A stretch of DNA of 12,480 bases from a bacterium (GTDB lineage Bacteria > JAHJDO01), in contig JAUSPT010000064.1 of assembly GCA_030652805.1 (NCBI GenBank), forward strand, positions 1 to 12,480. The letters are read 5' to 3'. Both the position numbers and the translations under genes were made by a program. A model generated the notes under the pieces. The model did not search any database and was not told where the DNA came from. It saw only the letters and a program-made list of their open reading frames with translations. Shown piece after piece: positions 1 to 7,815 of this stretch (the first letter of the stretch is position 1; every line of letters starts with the position of its first letter).

Positions 1-1
1 G

Positions 2-658
2 TTTGAACGCGCTTGTGAAGATACTAAAGACTTAACAGATATCCCTGAATACTGGGCTCAAATGAATCAGCTTAAACTGCCCAGAGTTCAGTATACTTTC
101 AGGGAAATAAGCTGTGGTATCCAATTTTTTGGGTTTGCCGACGAAAGAAGCTTAACTCATTCCACCATATTCGCTAACTACATAAACTACTGGTTGGATA
201 AATTTAACGTATTGCCTGCTAATTCCATAAGGCAGACGGACAATGGGTCAGAGTACTGCGGCAGTTGGAAGTCCAAATCCCCTTCTGCTTACACATTAGC
301 TGTAGAATCTATGCCGGGACAAGTGCACAGAACCATATTTCCCGGAGCGCATAGAATGCAGGCCGATGTTGAAACCGTCCATAATCTCATTGAGATAGAA
401 TTCTATGAGATAGAATCTCCAAAAAACAGGTTAGACTTTATGCAAAAAGCTTACTCTTACCAGCTATTCTTTAATCTCCATAGACCCAATACTTACAAAG
501 AGAACAAAACGCCCTGGCAGTTGGCTAGAGAGAAGGTGCCAAATCTGGACAAGCGTTTGCTTATGATTCCACCTATTGACCTTGATGCTGTGATCAGATT
601 AGATCAGTCTTTTTCTGGCAAGGGGGGTAATGATGTGTTGACCGTTCCCTTGAATTAA
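2..658 (+). CDS. DDE integrase/transposase, 3' portion (5' end outside window)
   Basis: The frame is open from nucleotide 2, so the gene begins upstream; the ATG at 62 lies inside the catalytic domain and is not a real start. The visible 218 residues are an rve-type integrase core. Counting from nucleotide 2, the candidate catalytic acids are D7 (in DTKDLTD, the first Asp), D80 (in QTDNGSEY) and E124 (in DVETVH), followed by the FNLHRPN segment that usually ends this fold. The D-to-E spacing is about 43 residues, longer than the classic 35, as in some IS481-like relatives. The protein would cut and join DNA ends of its own insertion sequence. The frame is intact to a normal TAA, so the element may be functional. 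Only the right side is visible, so family, terminal repeats and target duplication cannot be set. A plain phage or integron-type role is less likely because no recombinase other than DDE is seen here. Confidence 0.8.
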   Translation, partial: FERACEDTKDLTDIPEYWAQMNQLKLPRVQYTFREISCGIQFFGFADERSLTHSTIFANYINYWLDKFNVLPANSIRQTDNGSEYCGSWKSKSPSAYTLAVESMPGQVHRTIFPGAHRMQADVETVHNLIEIEFYEIESPKNRLDFMQKAYSYQLFFNLHRPNTYKENKTPWQLAREKVPNLDKRLLMIPPIDLDAVIRLDQSFSGKGGNDVLTVPLN

Positions 659-666
659 AAAACTGC

Positions 667-684
667 TGGCAAATGATAGTGCCA
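667..684. repeat. short inverted repeat downstream of the transposase
   Basis: TGGCA (667-671) and TGCCA (680-684) are a perfect 5-bp inverted repeat around an 8-nt loop, 8 nt after the transposase stop. It may be part of the insertion-sequence end or a weak hairpin. There is no T-run after it, so it is not a good intrinsic terminator. The other end of the element is outside the window and no matching terminal repeat can be tested. Confidence 0.25.
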
Positions 685-708
685 TATGATGCTAATTCAA
701 ATAATTAT

Positions 709-716
709 GTTATAAT
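709..716 (+). promoter_or_regulatory. extended -10 promoter of the rhlE operon
   Basis: A perfect TATAAT at 711-716 is preceded by TG one base upstream (TGT-TATAAT), an extended -10 element. No convincing -35 hexamer lies 16-18 bp upstream, which is normal for extended -10 promoters. Transcription would start near 723, giving a leader of about 25 nt to the helicase ATG at 748. The same string TGTTATAATG occurs before the PilZ gene. Confidence 0.55.
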
Positions 717-747
717 GCCGTCTTAATTTAGGGATAAAAATTAGATA

Positions 748-2013
748 ATGATACTATTTAGAGAACTGGGAATTATTGAGCCTATCTTAAGAGCTCTCAA
801 AGAAGAAAAGTATACTGAGCCTACATCAATACAAGTTAAGGCTATTCCACTCATTCTAAAAAGAAATGATGTATTAGGTAGTGCTCAAACCGGGACAGGT
901 AAAACAGCGGCTTTTGCTATTCCAATCCTGCAGCACCTCTTTTTTGACCGTCAGCAGAATAACAGCCCGCGCAAAATTAAGTCGCTCATCGTAACTCCCA
1001 CACGCGAATTGGCGATTCAGATCGCAGAGAGCTTTACTACGTATGGAAAATTCACTGGGATCAAAAACACAGTCGTTTTCGGTGGCGTGAAGCAAGGTGC
1101 ACAAACGAATGCCCTTCGCAAAGGTGTCGATATTCTCGTTGCAACGCCTGGAAGGCTTTTGGACTTAATAAATCAGGGCTTCATCAGGTTAAATGACGTC
1201 GAATACTTCGTGCTGGACGAAGCTGACCGGATGCTCGACATGGGGTTCATCAATGACATTCGAAAGATCATCGCCAAATTACCAACGAAACGGCAGTCTT
1301 TGTTTTTTTCAGCAACAATGCCGGGAAATATTGTAGAACTTTCGAGGAAAATTTTGAGAAATCCTATGAAAGTTGATGTAAGTCCCATTTCCTCTACTGC
1401 TGAAACTATAAAGCAATATCTGTATTATACCAATAGATCAAGCAAGAAAGATTTGCTGCGTCATATACTTCAGTATCAAAAGATAGATCAGGTATTATTG
1501 TTTTCCAGAACAAAACGTGGTGCTGACAAAATAGATCGTGACCTTAAAAAATATAAGATTAAATCAGCAGCTATACATGGTGACAAAGAGCAAAATCAAA
1601 GGCAAAAAGTCCTGGCGCAATTTAAAGCTGGAGAAATTAGGGTGTTGGTGGCAACAGATATTGCCGCAAGAGGTATTGACATTGACAAACTAAAATATGT
1701 CATCAATTATGATATACCGAATATAGCCGAAACATACGTCCACAGGATAGGCAGATCTGGTAGAGCAGGGGAAGAAGGTAATGCTATATCCCTTTGCGAA
1801 CCTGAAGAGAATGCTTATATAAAAGACATTGAAAAATTGATAAACCAGAAAATAGAACTTGTCAAAGAAAACCCTTATCCTCAAACAGAAAAGCCAATGA
1901 CAGGAAACGAAAAGAAGGAATGGGACAAAGAGAAACAACAAAGAAGACAAGAATACTTTGCCGCGAAGAATAAAAAACAAAATAGAACAAACTCATCAAG
2001 ATTTTCCAGATAA
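748..2013 (+). CDS. rhlE: DEAD-box ATP-dependent RNA helicase, RhlE type
   Basis: This is an ATP-dependent RNA-unwinding enzyme of the cytoplasm, of the type acting in ribosome assembly, RNA decay or cold adaptation. All family motifs are present in order: Q motif (EPTSIQ, Q29), motif I AQTGTGKT (46-53), Ia PTRELA (84-89), GG (112-113), Ib TPGR (133-136), II DEAD (157-160), III SAT (188-190), IV LLFSRTK (250-256), V ARGIDI (307-312) and VI HRIGRSGR (332-339). A Lys/Arg/Gln-rich tail (about 385-421) is typical of RhlE. At 421 aa the length is normal. The start fits the usual helicase N-terminus (FRELG..), although the nearest purine-rich site (AGGGA, 730-734) is about 13 nt away. The stop overlaps the next start (TAATG), so the flavoprotein is co-translated. 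Oddly, codons about 72-191 (nt 961-1320) are much richer in GC and CpG than the rest. The RhlE subgroup call rests on overall layout and tail; DeaD/CsdA is less likely because it carries a longer C-terminal domain. Confidence 0.93.
   Translation: MILFRELGIIEPILRALKEEKYTEPTSIQVKAIPLILKRNDVLGSAQTGTGKTAAFAIPILQHLFFDRQQNNSPRKIKSLIVTPTRELAIQIAESFTTYGKFTGIKNTVVFGGVKQGAQTNALRKGVDILVATPGRLLDLINQGFIRLNDVEYFVLDEADRMLDMGFINDIRKIIAKLPTKRQSLFFSATMPGNIVELSRKILRNPMKVDVSPISSTAETIKQYLYYTNRSSKKDLLRHILQYQKIDQVLLFSRTKRGADKIDRDLKKYKIKSAAIHGDKEQNQRQKVLAQFKAGEIRVLVATDIAARGIDIDKLKYVINYDIPNIAETYVHRIGRSGRAGEEGNAISLCEPEENAYIKDIEKLINQKIELVKENPYPQTEKPMTGNEKKEWDKEKQQRRQEYFAAKNKKQNRTNSSRFSR
961..1320 (+). other. GC/CpG-rich foreign-looking block inside rhlE
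   Basis: By hand count, 961-1260 has 143 G+C in 300 bases (about 48%), while 781-840 has 35% and 1321-1500 has 33%. CpG dinucleotides number about 27 in 961-1320, against 3 in 781-960 and 3 in 1321-1500. The reading frame is continuous and the block spans motifs Ia to III of the first RecA-like domain. This pattern is what homologous replacement by a higher-GC relative would leave. It is not explained by motif conservation, since motifs I, V and VI outside the block do not show it. Confidence 0.55.
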
Positions 2014-3302
2014 TGTTTAAAAATCAATATGACATTATCATTATCGGCGCGGGGCCGGCAGGTTTGATTGCGGCTATTGAAAGCTGTAAACCTTCCACAA
2101 AAATATTAATTCTCGAAAAAATGCATACACCTGCGCTGAAACTAAAAATTTCAGGAAAGGGACGATGCAACATTACCAACGATGCTGTATTAGAGGATTT
2201 TATTTCGCATTTTGGCAAAAACGGAAGGTTCTTGAAGTTTGCTTTCGCAAATTTTTTTAATACAGACCTTATTAAATACTTTGAAAAGCTTGGCATTCAG
2301 TTTAAGCTTGAACGAGGAGGGCGTTACTTTCCGGAAAATGATGATGCAGGGGATATTGCAAACGCTTTGCTCAACAAAGTAAAATCACTGAATATTCCCA
2401 TTTCTACTAATTCAGAAGTAATTAGTATTACGAAATTACCTGATAATAGTTTTGTTATTGCAGTTAATAAGAGAAATCCTGCAGGCAATAAAAACGCTCA
2501 ACGCATTCAAATAAAAACAGATAAAGTTGTGCTTGCAACCGGAGGAAAATCATATCCCAGAACTGGTTCGACTGGAGCAGGATTTAAGCTAGCATCTCAG
2601 CTTGGACATACAATTACACCTGTTTCTCCATCTCTTGTACCTGTTGAAACTAGAGGCGGCATTGCAAAAAAGCTTCAGGGATTAAGCTTAAAAAACGCAA
2701 AAGCGCAAGTATGGTGCGGAAACAAAAAGGTTGATGAACGGTTTGGTGAAATGTTGTTTACTGATTTTGGTCTTTCCGGTCCAATAATTCTCTCCTTAAG
2801 CAAAACCATTGTAAAGCTTGTTGATGATAAGCAAAAGGTATTTATCTCCATAGATTTAAAACCTGCACTCAATCACAAAACGATTGACCAGAGAATAATA
2901 AGAGAAATAACTGAGCACAGCAAACAAGGTTTTAAGCATTTACTAAAAAAACTGCTGCCGGAGAAACTAGTTCCGGTATTTATCGAGAAATTAAAGATTC
3001 CAGAGGAAAAGCAACTGAGCCAGATTAATTCTAAAGAACGTAAAGAACTTAGGATGCTGCTGAAAGAGTTTCAATTTGAAGTGACAGGTTACAGGTCATT
3101 TAATCACGCCATTGTAACATCCGGCGGAATCTGCATAAAAGAGATCAATTCCCAAACAATGGAATCGAAACTTGTTAAAGGCCTATATTTTGCGGGTGAA
3201 ATTATTGACATTGATGCTGACACAGGAGGATTTAATCTGCAAGCTGCTTTTTCAACAGGATGGATTGCAGGCAGAGCTAACAGGGTTCATGCTCTTGGGT
3301 GA
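2013..3302 (+). CDS. HI0933/YhiN-family FAD-dependent flavoprotein
   Basis: This is a predicted cytoplasmic flavoprotein of the HI0933-like group, often labelled 'aminoacetone oxidase family FAD-binding enzyme'. The physiological substrate of this family is not firmly known. The N-terminal dinucleotide fold reads [15 protein letters not shown] (GxGxxG at 12-17) and is followed by the family signature SGKGRCNITN (47-56). The C-terminus has the second FAD-contact motif GLYFAGEIIDIDADTGGFN and the helix LQAAFSTGWIAG. The 429-residue length is usual. The ATG overlaps the helicase TAA by one base, and no good Shine-Dalgarno is visible, so translation probably depends on coupling to rhlE. The last 16 bp overlap the convergent recombinase gene tail to tail. 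The family call is firm; the reaction is not. Confidence 0.9.
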   Translation: MFKNQYDIIIIGAGPAGLIAAIESCKPSTKILILEKMHTPALKLKISGKGRCNITNDAVLEDFISHFGKNGRFLKFAFANFFNTDLIKYFEKLGIQFKLERGGRYFPENDDAGDIANALLNKVKSLNIPISTNSEVISITKLPDNSFVIAVNKRNPAGNKNAQRIQIKTDKVVLATGGKSYPRTGSTGAGFKLASQLGHTITPVSPSLVPVETRGGIAKKLQGLSLKNAKAQVWCGNKKVDERFGEMLFTDFGLSGPIILSLSKTIVKLVDDKQKVFISIDLKPALNHKTIDQRIIREITEHSKQGFKHLLKKLLPEKLVPVFIEKLKIPEEKQLSQINSKERKELRMLLKEFQFEVTGYRSFNHAIVTSGGICIKEINSQTMESKLVKGLYFAGEIIDIDADTGGFNLQAAFSTGWIAGRANRVHALG

Positions 3303-4228
3303 GCTTTTTTATACGTTCTTTTCAGTTTTTCAGGTGTAAGATGAGTGTATATTTGTGTTGTTGATAAACTTACATGGCCAAGCAGTTCCTGCACGGATCT
3401 GAGATCAGCACCAGCATCCAAAAGATGTGTTGCAAAGCTGTGCCTGAAAGTATGCGGAGTGATTCCTAACGTTTTTGGAATTCCTACAATGTGCTTATGT
3501 ACAATTCTCTCAACACTTCTTGAAGTAAGCCTGCCTCCCCATTTATCAAGAAATAATGCTTGTCTGTCCTCAGTTATGCCGATATTTTTATTATTGAATA
3601 ATGTGCTTCTAACAGCAGAATATCTGTTTATTACATCCAGAGCTGTATCCCCAATAGGAACAATGCGTTGTTTGTTTCCTTTGCCCTTAACCTTTATAGT
3701 TCCGCCGCCAAAATCTATGTCATAGATATTAAGATGCGTAAGTTCTCCAACTCTTATGCCTGTTGAATAAAGTGTTTCGAATATAGCTCTATCTCTTATT
3801 CCTAATACATCATTTTCGTCAGGTTTTTCTATTAATTTAATCATATTCTCTACAGTAAGAAATTCCGGCAATTTTTTATCGGTTTTCGGGCTAGAAACAA
3901 CCAGTGTTGGATTTGTTTTTTGATATCCTTCTCTTACGAGAAACTTAAAAAAAGACCTGATTGTAGCAAGTTTTCTTCCTGTTGATTTATTTGAGTAGGC
4001 TTTGTTTTGTAAATGCGCCAGAAATTTCCTTATAGTTCTGTGTGTAATGTTTCCCAATTCTTCTTTATTTGATTTTAAGAATTCTAAGAATTGCTTAATA
4101 TCAGATGAGTAAGCTTTAATAGTGTATTCTGACACATTGCGCTCAATTTCCAGGTATGTAATAAATTCTTGGACATTTGAATTTAGAATTTGTTTCGGAT
4201 TTCGGATTTCGGATTTCGGATTTCTCAT
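3287..4228 (-). CDS. XerC/XerD-type tyrosine site-specific recombinase
   Basis: This tyrosine recombinase cuts and rejoins DNA through a covalent phosphotyrosine. It has an N-terminal SAM-like core-binding domain (about 17-105) and a C-terminal catalytic domain (about 118-305). All catalytic residues are present: R159 (STGIRVGEL), K183 (GKGNKQR), H259 and R262 (HTFRHSFATHLL), H285 (LLGH) and Y294 (TQIYTHL). The 313 aa length and the lack of extra domains fit chromosomal XerC/XerD rather than phage integrases, so dimer resolution is plausible. It is the last gene of the minus-strand operon, and its ATG lies one base after the preceding stop (TAAaATG). The best Shine-Dalgarno-like site is about 15 nt away, so coupling is likely. 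Residues 2-12 are encoded by a 7-bp tandem repeat and are not part of the conserved fold. XerC cannot be separated from XerD or from a mobile-element Xer by eye. Confidence 0.9.
   Translation of the reverse strand: MRNPKSEIRNPKQILNSNVQEFITYLEIERNVSEYTIKAYSSDIKQFLEFLKSNKEELGNITHRTIRKFLAHLQNKAYSNKSTGRKLATIRSFFKFLVREGYQKTNPTLVVSSPKTDKKLPEFLTVENMIKLIEKPDENDVLGIRDRAIFETLYSTGIRVGELTHLNIYDIDFGGGTIKVKGKGNKQRIVPIGDTALDVINRYSAVRSTLFNNKNIGITEDRQALFLDKWGGRLTSRSVERIVHKHIVGIPKTLGITPHTFRHSFATHLLDAGADLRSVQELLGHVSLSTTQIYTHLTPEKLKRTYKKAHPRA
3291..3310 (+). terminator. possible weak intrinsic terminator at the flavoprotein stop
   Basis: GCTC (3291-3294), a 6-nt loop and GAGC (3301-3304) are followed at once by six T (3305-3310). 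The stem is only 4 bp, so this is a marginal terminator for the rhlE-flavoprotein transcript. The same bases are coding sequence for the end of the opposite-strand recombinase. Confidence 0.3.
4193..4224 (-). repeat. heptanucleotide tandem repeat (GGAAATC-type, 4.6 copies) in the recombinase 5' end
   Basis: On the plus strand the unit TTTCGGA is repeated exactly four times (4193-4199, 4200-4206, 4207-4213, 4214-4220) plus TTTC. On the coding (minus) strand it follows the recombinase ATG directly and encodes RNPKSEIRNPK. Because the unit is not a multiple of three, gaining or losing one copy would shift the downstream frame. Similar repeats occur as intergenic filler in some environmental genomes (recollection, not checked). 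Confidence 0.9.
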
Positions 4229-4229
4229 T

Positions 4230-4703
4230 TTAATGGGGATATGTCCTGACTTTTACTTTATCGGAATTTTTGATATAAAACACATCTGCTACTAATGCCT
4301 TAAATTTCTTATATCCTATCCATTTTATCCTCATAGAAAACGCATCAGTCTGCAGATTTTCAGAAGCTAGTCTCCACCACCTCTCCATTTCTGCAATAGC
4401 TTTTGAAGAATTGGCTTTAACCAGATCTCTGAATATTGAATCAACAAAAATCTCTATAAAACCAATCTTCTTATCAACCCGTATTTCTAGGATATATTCA
4501 CTACTATCATATAATATACGTGCAGCTTTCTTATCAACCTGTGTAGCCCCGTGCCATCTTGGCATGCGTGAGACAACTATACTTGGATCCTTGTTTGTTC
4601 TCTCGTGCAAGCCAATAGATATCTGTTTCTTCTGTTTACAAAAAGCTGGGTGTGTTTCAAATAAGATTAGCAGAAGCAGCATTATGGTATTTAGAATTTT
4701 CAT
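4230..4703 (-). CDS. small secreted/periplasmic protein of unknown function
   Basis: I do not recognise this 157-residue protein. It begins [22 protein letters not shown], a short positive N-terminus, a Leu/Ile core and an A-F-C site, which fits a Sec signal peptide cut near residue 22. The C at that site does not make a proper lipobox. The mature part (about 135 aa) is hydrophilic and basic, mixed alpha/beta in appearance, with a region rich in Trp/Arg (MERWWRL) and no known catalytic motif. A good Shine-Dalgarno (GAGGA, plus strand 4710-4714) lies 6 nt before the ATG. The start overlaps the stop of the FAD enzyme by ATGA, and its stop is one base from the recombinase start, so it is an operon member. 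Its job may lie at the cell envelope together with the glycosyltransferase, but that is inference from context alone. Confidence 0.7.
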   Translation of the reverse strand: MKILNTIMLLLLILFETHPAFCKQKKQISIGLHERTNKDPSIVVSRMPRWHGATQVDKKAARILYDSSEYILEIRVDKKIGFIEIFVDSIFRDLVKANSSKAIAEMERWWRLASENLQTDAFSMRIKWIGYKKFKALVADVFYIKNSDKVKVRTYPH

Positions 4704-6160
4704 AATTTGTCCTCATGATATTCATCTTCAGTATTCACAGCCCAAATGTTGTGTTTGGATTTAATATTATTGATAATGTTTTCAACAGCAGCCATTGCTG
4801 TAAGCATAGAATGGTCTTGATTATTATACCTATGCATACCATTTCTGCCTATTAAAAACAGGTTTTCAAATTTATCAGTAAAGTTTTTGATCACGTAAAA
4901 TTGGTCATATGTGCCAAAATAAGCTGGATAGGTTTTTGACATTCGAATAACAACTTTATCAAGCACATCTTCTTTTTCTATAATATCAATTTTAGCCAAT
5001 TCATCAATTGCGAATTTGGCGAAATTCTCATCAGTCTTGTTCCACAGCTCATCTCCTTCATTACAAAAATACTCTAATCCTATCCATACAGTATTTTCAT
5101 CCTTAACCATGTAAGGACTCCAGTTATTAAATATCTGAATTCTACCAAGTTTAACATCTCTTTCCTGAATATAAATCCAGTTATCAGGAACAATATTATT
5201 AATAGTTTTTATTCTAGTTTTATTCTTTATTTTTAGTTTCCTTAGGAGTAAGCCAACTGTTATAAAATCGCGATACATCAATCCCTGAGCTACTTGCTGA
5301 ATCTCTCGTGGCACATCATTCTGAAGAGATTGTATTAAGTCTCTAACAGGCATTGTTGAGAAAAAATAATCTGCTGTTTTAGTTATCAGCTCATTAGTAG
5401 TTTTCTCTTTTAGGGCAGCTTCCACTATTTCATTATCATGGTGATTAAGACCAATTACTTTATGCTTTAGATATATCTCTCCGCCTTTTTCCTTAATAAT
5501 TCTAGCAACTTGTTCCCACATTTGACCTGGGCCAAATTTAGGATACAAAAATTGTCCAATTAGACTGGTCTCTGTATTTTTCTGTTTTTTCACAGCATGG
5601 AGCAGCGCTTTACTAATAGAGAGACCTTTTATTCTTTGCCTGCCCCATTCAGGTCTAATTCTATTACAAGGAATTCCCCAGACCTTTTCTGTATAATCTT
5701 TAAAGAATGTAAGATACAGCTCTTTGCCAAATCTGTTGATAAAAAAGTCTTCGAGAGATCCTTCGTTTTTTATTGGAGAAAATCGTGTTTTGATATAGCT
5801 CAGACCTATCTTAATAATTCGCATAAATCCAAGATTTGAAAAGGTATTGAGATTCAAAGAAACAGGATAATCAAATAATTTTCGCAGGAAAAAAATTCTT
5901 GAAAGCCGGGTACGAATTAACATTTGCGAAGGAAGGATCTTCTGCCACCACTGCATAACTCTGTCAGATTTAGAGAAGAATCTGTGACCTCCTATGTCTA
6001 TTCTATTGCCTTTATAATTTATTGTCTTGGAAATACCGCCAATATCTTCTGTCATCTCATAAATAATAGGTTTGATATCTGTTTTATTTAGCAGTTCGTA
6101 AGCTGCAGTTAGACCTGCGGGACCTGCTCCAATTATAATAGCTGTTTTTTGATCCGACAT
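4700..6160 (-). CDS. FAD-dependent amine-oxidase/UDP-galactopyranose-mutase-like oxidoreductase
   Basis: This is a predicted cytoplasmic or membrane-associated flavoenzyme of the broad protoporphyrinogen oxidase/amine oxidase/UGM superfamily (COG1232-like). The dinucleotide fold [15 protein letters not shown] (about residues 9-23) is followed by the family motif [25 protein letters not shown] and near the C-terminus by [18 protein letters not shown], which closes over FAD. Relatives with the [15 protein letters not shown] motif are often found in surface-polysaccharide clusters, but their substrate is not settled. Heme synthesis is unlikely because no heme gene is near. The length of 486 aa is normal. 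AAGGGA sits 6 nt before the ATG. The first 28 bp overlap the end of the glycosyltransferase gene, and its stop overlaps the next start (ATGA), so it belongs to the coupled operon. A role in modifying a sugar or polyprenyl-linked substrate for the GT-C enzyme is inference. Confidence 0.85.
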   Translation of the reverse strand: MSDQKTAIIIGAGPAGLTAAYELLNKTDIKPIIYEMTEDIGGISKTINYKGNRIDIGGHRFFSKSDRVMQWWQKILPSQMLIRTRLSRIFFLRKLFDYPVSLNLNTFSNLGFMRIIKIGLSYIKTRFSPIKNEGSLEDFFINRFGKELYLTFFKDYTEKVWGIPCNRIRPEWGRQRIKGLSISKALLHAVKKQKNTETSLIGQFLYPKFGPGQMWEQVARIIKEKGGEIYLKHKVIGLNHHDNEIVEAALKEKTTNELITKTADYFFSTMPVRDLIQSLQNDVPREIQQVAQGLMYRDFITVGLLLRKLKIKNKTRIKTINNIVPDNWIYIQERDVKLGRIQIFNNWSPYMVKDENTVWIGLEYFCNEGDELWNKTDENFAKFAIDELAKIDIIEKEDVLDKVVIRMSKTYPAYFGTYDQFYVIKNFTDKFENLFLIGRNGMHRYNNQDHSMLTAMAAVENIINNIKSKHNIWAVNTEDEYHEDKL

Positions 6161-7716
6161 GATGTTTCCCTTGTATCATAACTCATGAGATATAGATAAT
6201 ACTTCTCGTTAGGCACAATACTTTTTTTGAATTCTTTAATTTTGACAATAGGATTTAAAGCAGAGGATATATCAAGTTCGTAATTCATAATAAGCAACAT
6301 GTCTTCTTTTCTCTGTAGTGTCAGTTCCTGAGCTTTTTTAAGAATTTCATAGGCGCTGTGGTTTCCTCTTTTGTTATTCCAGATAATGAAAGAGCCGAAT
6401 TTATTACTCTGAGTGTAATAAATCTTGCGATTAAGGTAACCAGCCACAACAGATGCTGGAAAATCCATATCTCCAAGCATTAACATATTATCCATTTGTT
6501 TATCTTTGATGAATTTTGCTGTTTCTTTGCCTGCGGAAAATGGATAAAACCAATCCACTCCGCTTGCAGCAATGCCAAGAACGAGATGGATTGATAGAAT
6601 CCCAACAACAAACCTGTTTTTGTATTTTTTGCAAAACCTAGCCAGATTGTTAAAAACCCGCGATTTTACTTCTGTATCAGTGTAATAATCGGAGATCCAT
6701 AAACATGCAATAAACAAGATAAACAGGTGTCCATGATGTCTTAACTCACCAAAGTGTATAATGTAGGAAAAAATTAGAAGCCCAATAGTTGCAGAAATAT
6801 ATAAAAAAGTCACAACAGACTTTCGTACAAAAAGCAGAAGAGAGAAACATAACAGAATGATGGATAGGATTGCACTAGGGATCCGGGAAGGGAGTATTGT
6901 AGAAACAATAAATTTAGTGTTCATGAACTCTGGAATTGGAATATAACTTTTCCATGGGATTGTAATTACACGTATGATGCGTCTTAAATCAATATTCATT
7001 CCCCAGATTCTTCCTCCGCTGTCAATGGGCGGAATAAGTTGAGAAACAGAACCCATAATACCAAGAATAAATATGCACATACCGATAACAAGTTCCGTTC
7101 TTCTTGCGCTCAATAATTTCCGCAGGTTCCTATCAAGAACATATTCCATGATCAGCGTAAATCCAAAACAGATAGCGATCATTAAGCCGTAGACACTGGT
7201 TTGAGCAAGCATGAACAGAATACAGGATAGAACGAGGTAGTTTTTGGTACGTGTTCGAAACACACTGCAGAAGCAAAAGATAAACAGAACACCCATTGCA
7301 TAATTTCTGCTTATGGCAGCGTATTCATAAAGAGGAAAGTAACCAAAAGCAAATAATATCTTTTGTAACTTTGTAAATGGCGAAAATCTTGTAAAAATGT
7401 ATATTGTTGTTGCAGCTAATAGTAAGTGAAAGAATTGCATTACAATTGGCTGAGCAGTAAACCTGCTGAGTAAGTAAAGGCATATATGCCACAACGCAGG
7501 ATGCCCTTCATATCTCAGATTCTCAAACAGGTTTAGAATTGAGACACTATCCTTAGCAATAAGCCATGCTTGTAGTTCGTCCCGCCACATTTCATGCGTT
7601 AAGATATTTAAAAGTCCAATACACAAAAAACTTAAAACTATAAAAGTAAAATTACTGCTTAGCAGGGAGTTGCAAGTTTTTCTTGTATAATTAGTAATTT
7701 TTCGAACAACAGTCAT
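6133..7716 (-). CDS. GT-C-type integral membrane glycosyltransferase
   Basis: This 527-residue protein appears to have roughly ten or more hydrophobic spans through residue about 400, then a soluble C-terminal domain of about 120 residues. After the first membrane helix there is an acidic motif MWRDELQAW (D46, E47) and then YEGHPALWH (about 69-77). This arrangement is typical of GT39/GT83-like enzymes (PMT, ArnT family), which use a polyprenyl-phosphate sugar on the outer face of the inner membrane. Acceptor and sugar cannot be read from the sequence. It is the first gene of the four-gene minus-strand operon and overlaps the FAD enzyme by 28 bp. No Shine-Dalgarno is evident before the ATG (only a lone GAG); a -10-like TATAAT lies 7 bp upstream (see promoter). 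The GT-C fold is well supported; the exact family is not. Confidence 0.8.
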   Translation of the reverse strand: MTVVRKITNYTRKTCNSLLSSNFTFIVLSFLCIGLLNILTHEMWRDELQAWLIAKDSVSILNLFENLRYEGHPALWHICLYLLSRFTAQPIVMQFFHLLLAATTIYIFTRFSPFTKLQKILFAFGYFPLYEYAAISRNYAMGVLFIFCFCSVFRTRTKNYLVLSCILFMLAQTSVYGLMIAICFGFTLIMEYVLDRNLRKLLSARRTELVIGMCIFILGIMGSVSQLIPPIDSGGRIWGMNIDLRRIIRVITIPWKSYIPIPEFMNTKFIVSTILPSRIPSAILSIILLCFSLLLFVRKSVVTFLYISATIGLLIFSYIIHFGELRHHGHLFILFIACLWISDYYTDTEVKSRVFNNLARFCKKYKNRFVVGILSIHLVLGIAASGVDWFYPFSAGKETAKFIKDKQMDNMLMLGDMDFPASVVAGYLNRKIYYTQSNKFGSFIIWNNKRGNHSAYEILKKAQELTLQRKEDMLLIMNYELDISSALNPIVKIKEFKKSIVPNEKYYLYLMSYDTRETSCRIKKQLL

Positions 7717-7722
7717 TTACTC

Positions 7723-7751
7723 ATTATATATTAGGATTATAAGAAAAACAA
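7723..7751 (-). promoter_or_regulatory. candidate promoter of the glycosyltransferase operon, possibly leaderless
   Basis: Read on the minus strand, TATAAT (plus 7723-7728) lies 17 bp downstream of TTGTTT (plus 7746-7751), a half-matching -35. Start of transcription would fall at about 7716, the A of the ATG itself. A second minus-strand TATAAT (plus 7736-7741) would give a leader of about 13 nt but lacks a clear -35. Lack of a Shine-Dalgarno agrees with a short or absent leader. Confidence 0.35.
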
Positions 7752-7780
7752 TTGGCAGATTATGCATTAAATGTTATAAT
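7752..7780 (+). promoter_or_regulatory. strong sigma70-type promoter of the PilZ gene
   Basis: TTGGCA (7752-7757), a 17-bp spacer and a perfect TATAAT (7775-7780), with TG one base before the -10 (extended -10), form a near-consensus promoter. Transcription should start near 7787, about 29 nt before the PilZ ATG. It is divergent from, and interleaved with, the promoter region of the glycosyltransferase operon. Confidence 0.7.
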
Positions 7781-7815
7781 GATTTTAAGGATAAGAAAAC
7801 GAAATTTGTTTAATT

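Noticed and set aside
62-64. ATG at 62 as the transposase start
   Set aside because: The frame is open to the window edge and the first catalytic aspartate lies upstream of this ATG, so the true start is outside the window.
3345-3725. Plus-strand frame opposite the recombinase gene
   Set aside because: It is antisense to a gene with all catalytic residues intact, has no ribosome site and no recognisable motif.
4193-4224. Possible CRISPR-like or iteron array
   Set aside because: The 7-bp units are contiguous with no spacers and lie inside a reading frame; neither a CRISPR array nor a replication origin fits.
4700-6160. Protoporphyrinogen oxidase of heme synthesis
   Set aside because: Superfamily match only; the context is a glycan operon and the C-terminal [15 protein letters not shown] motif points to the polysaccharide-linked group.
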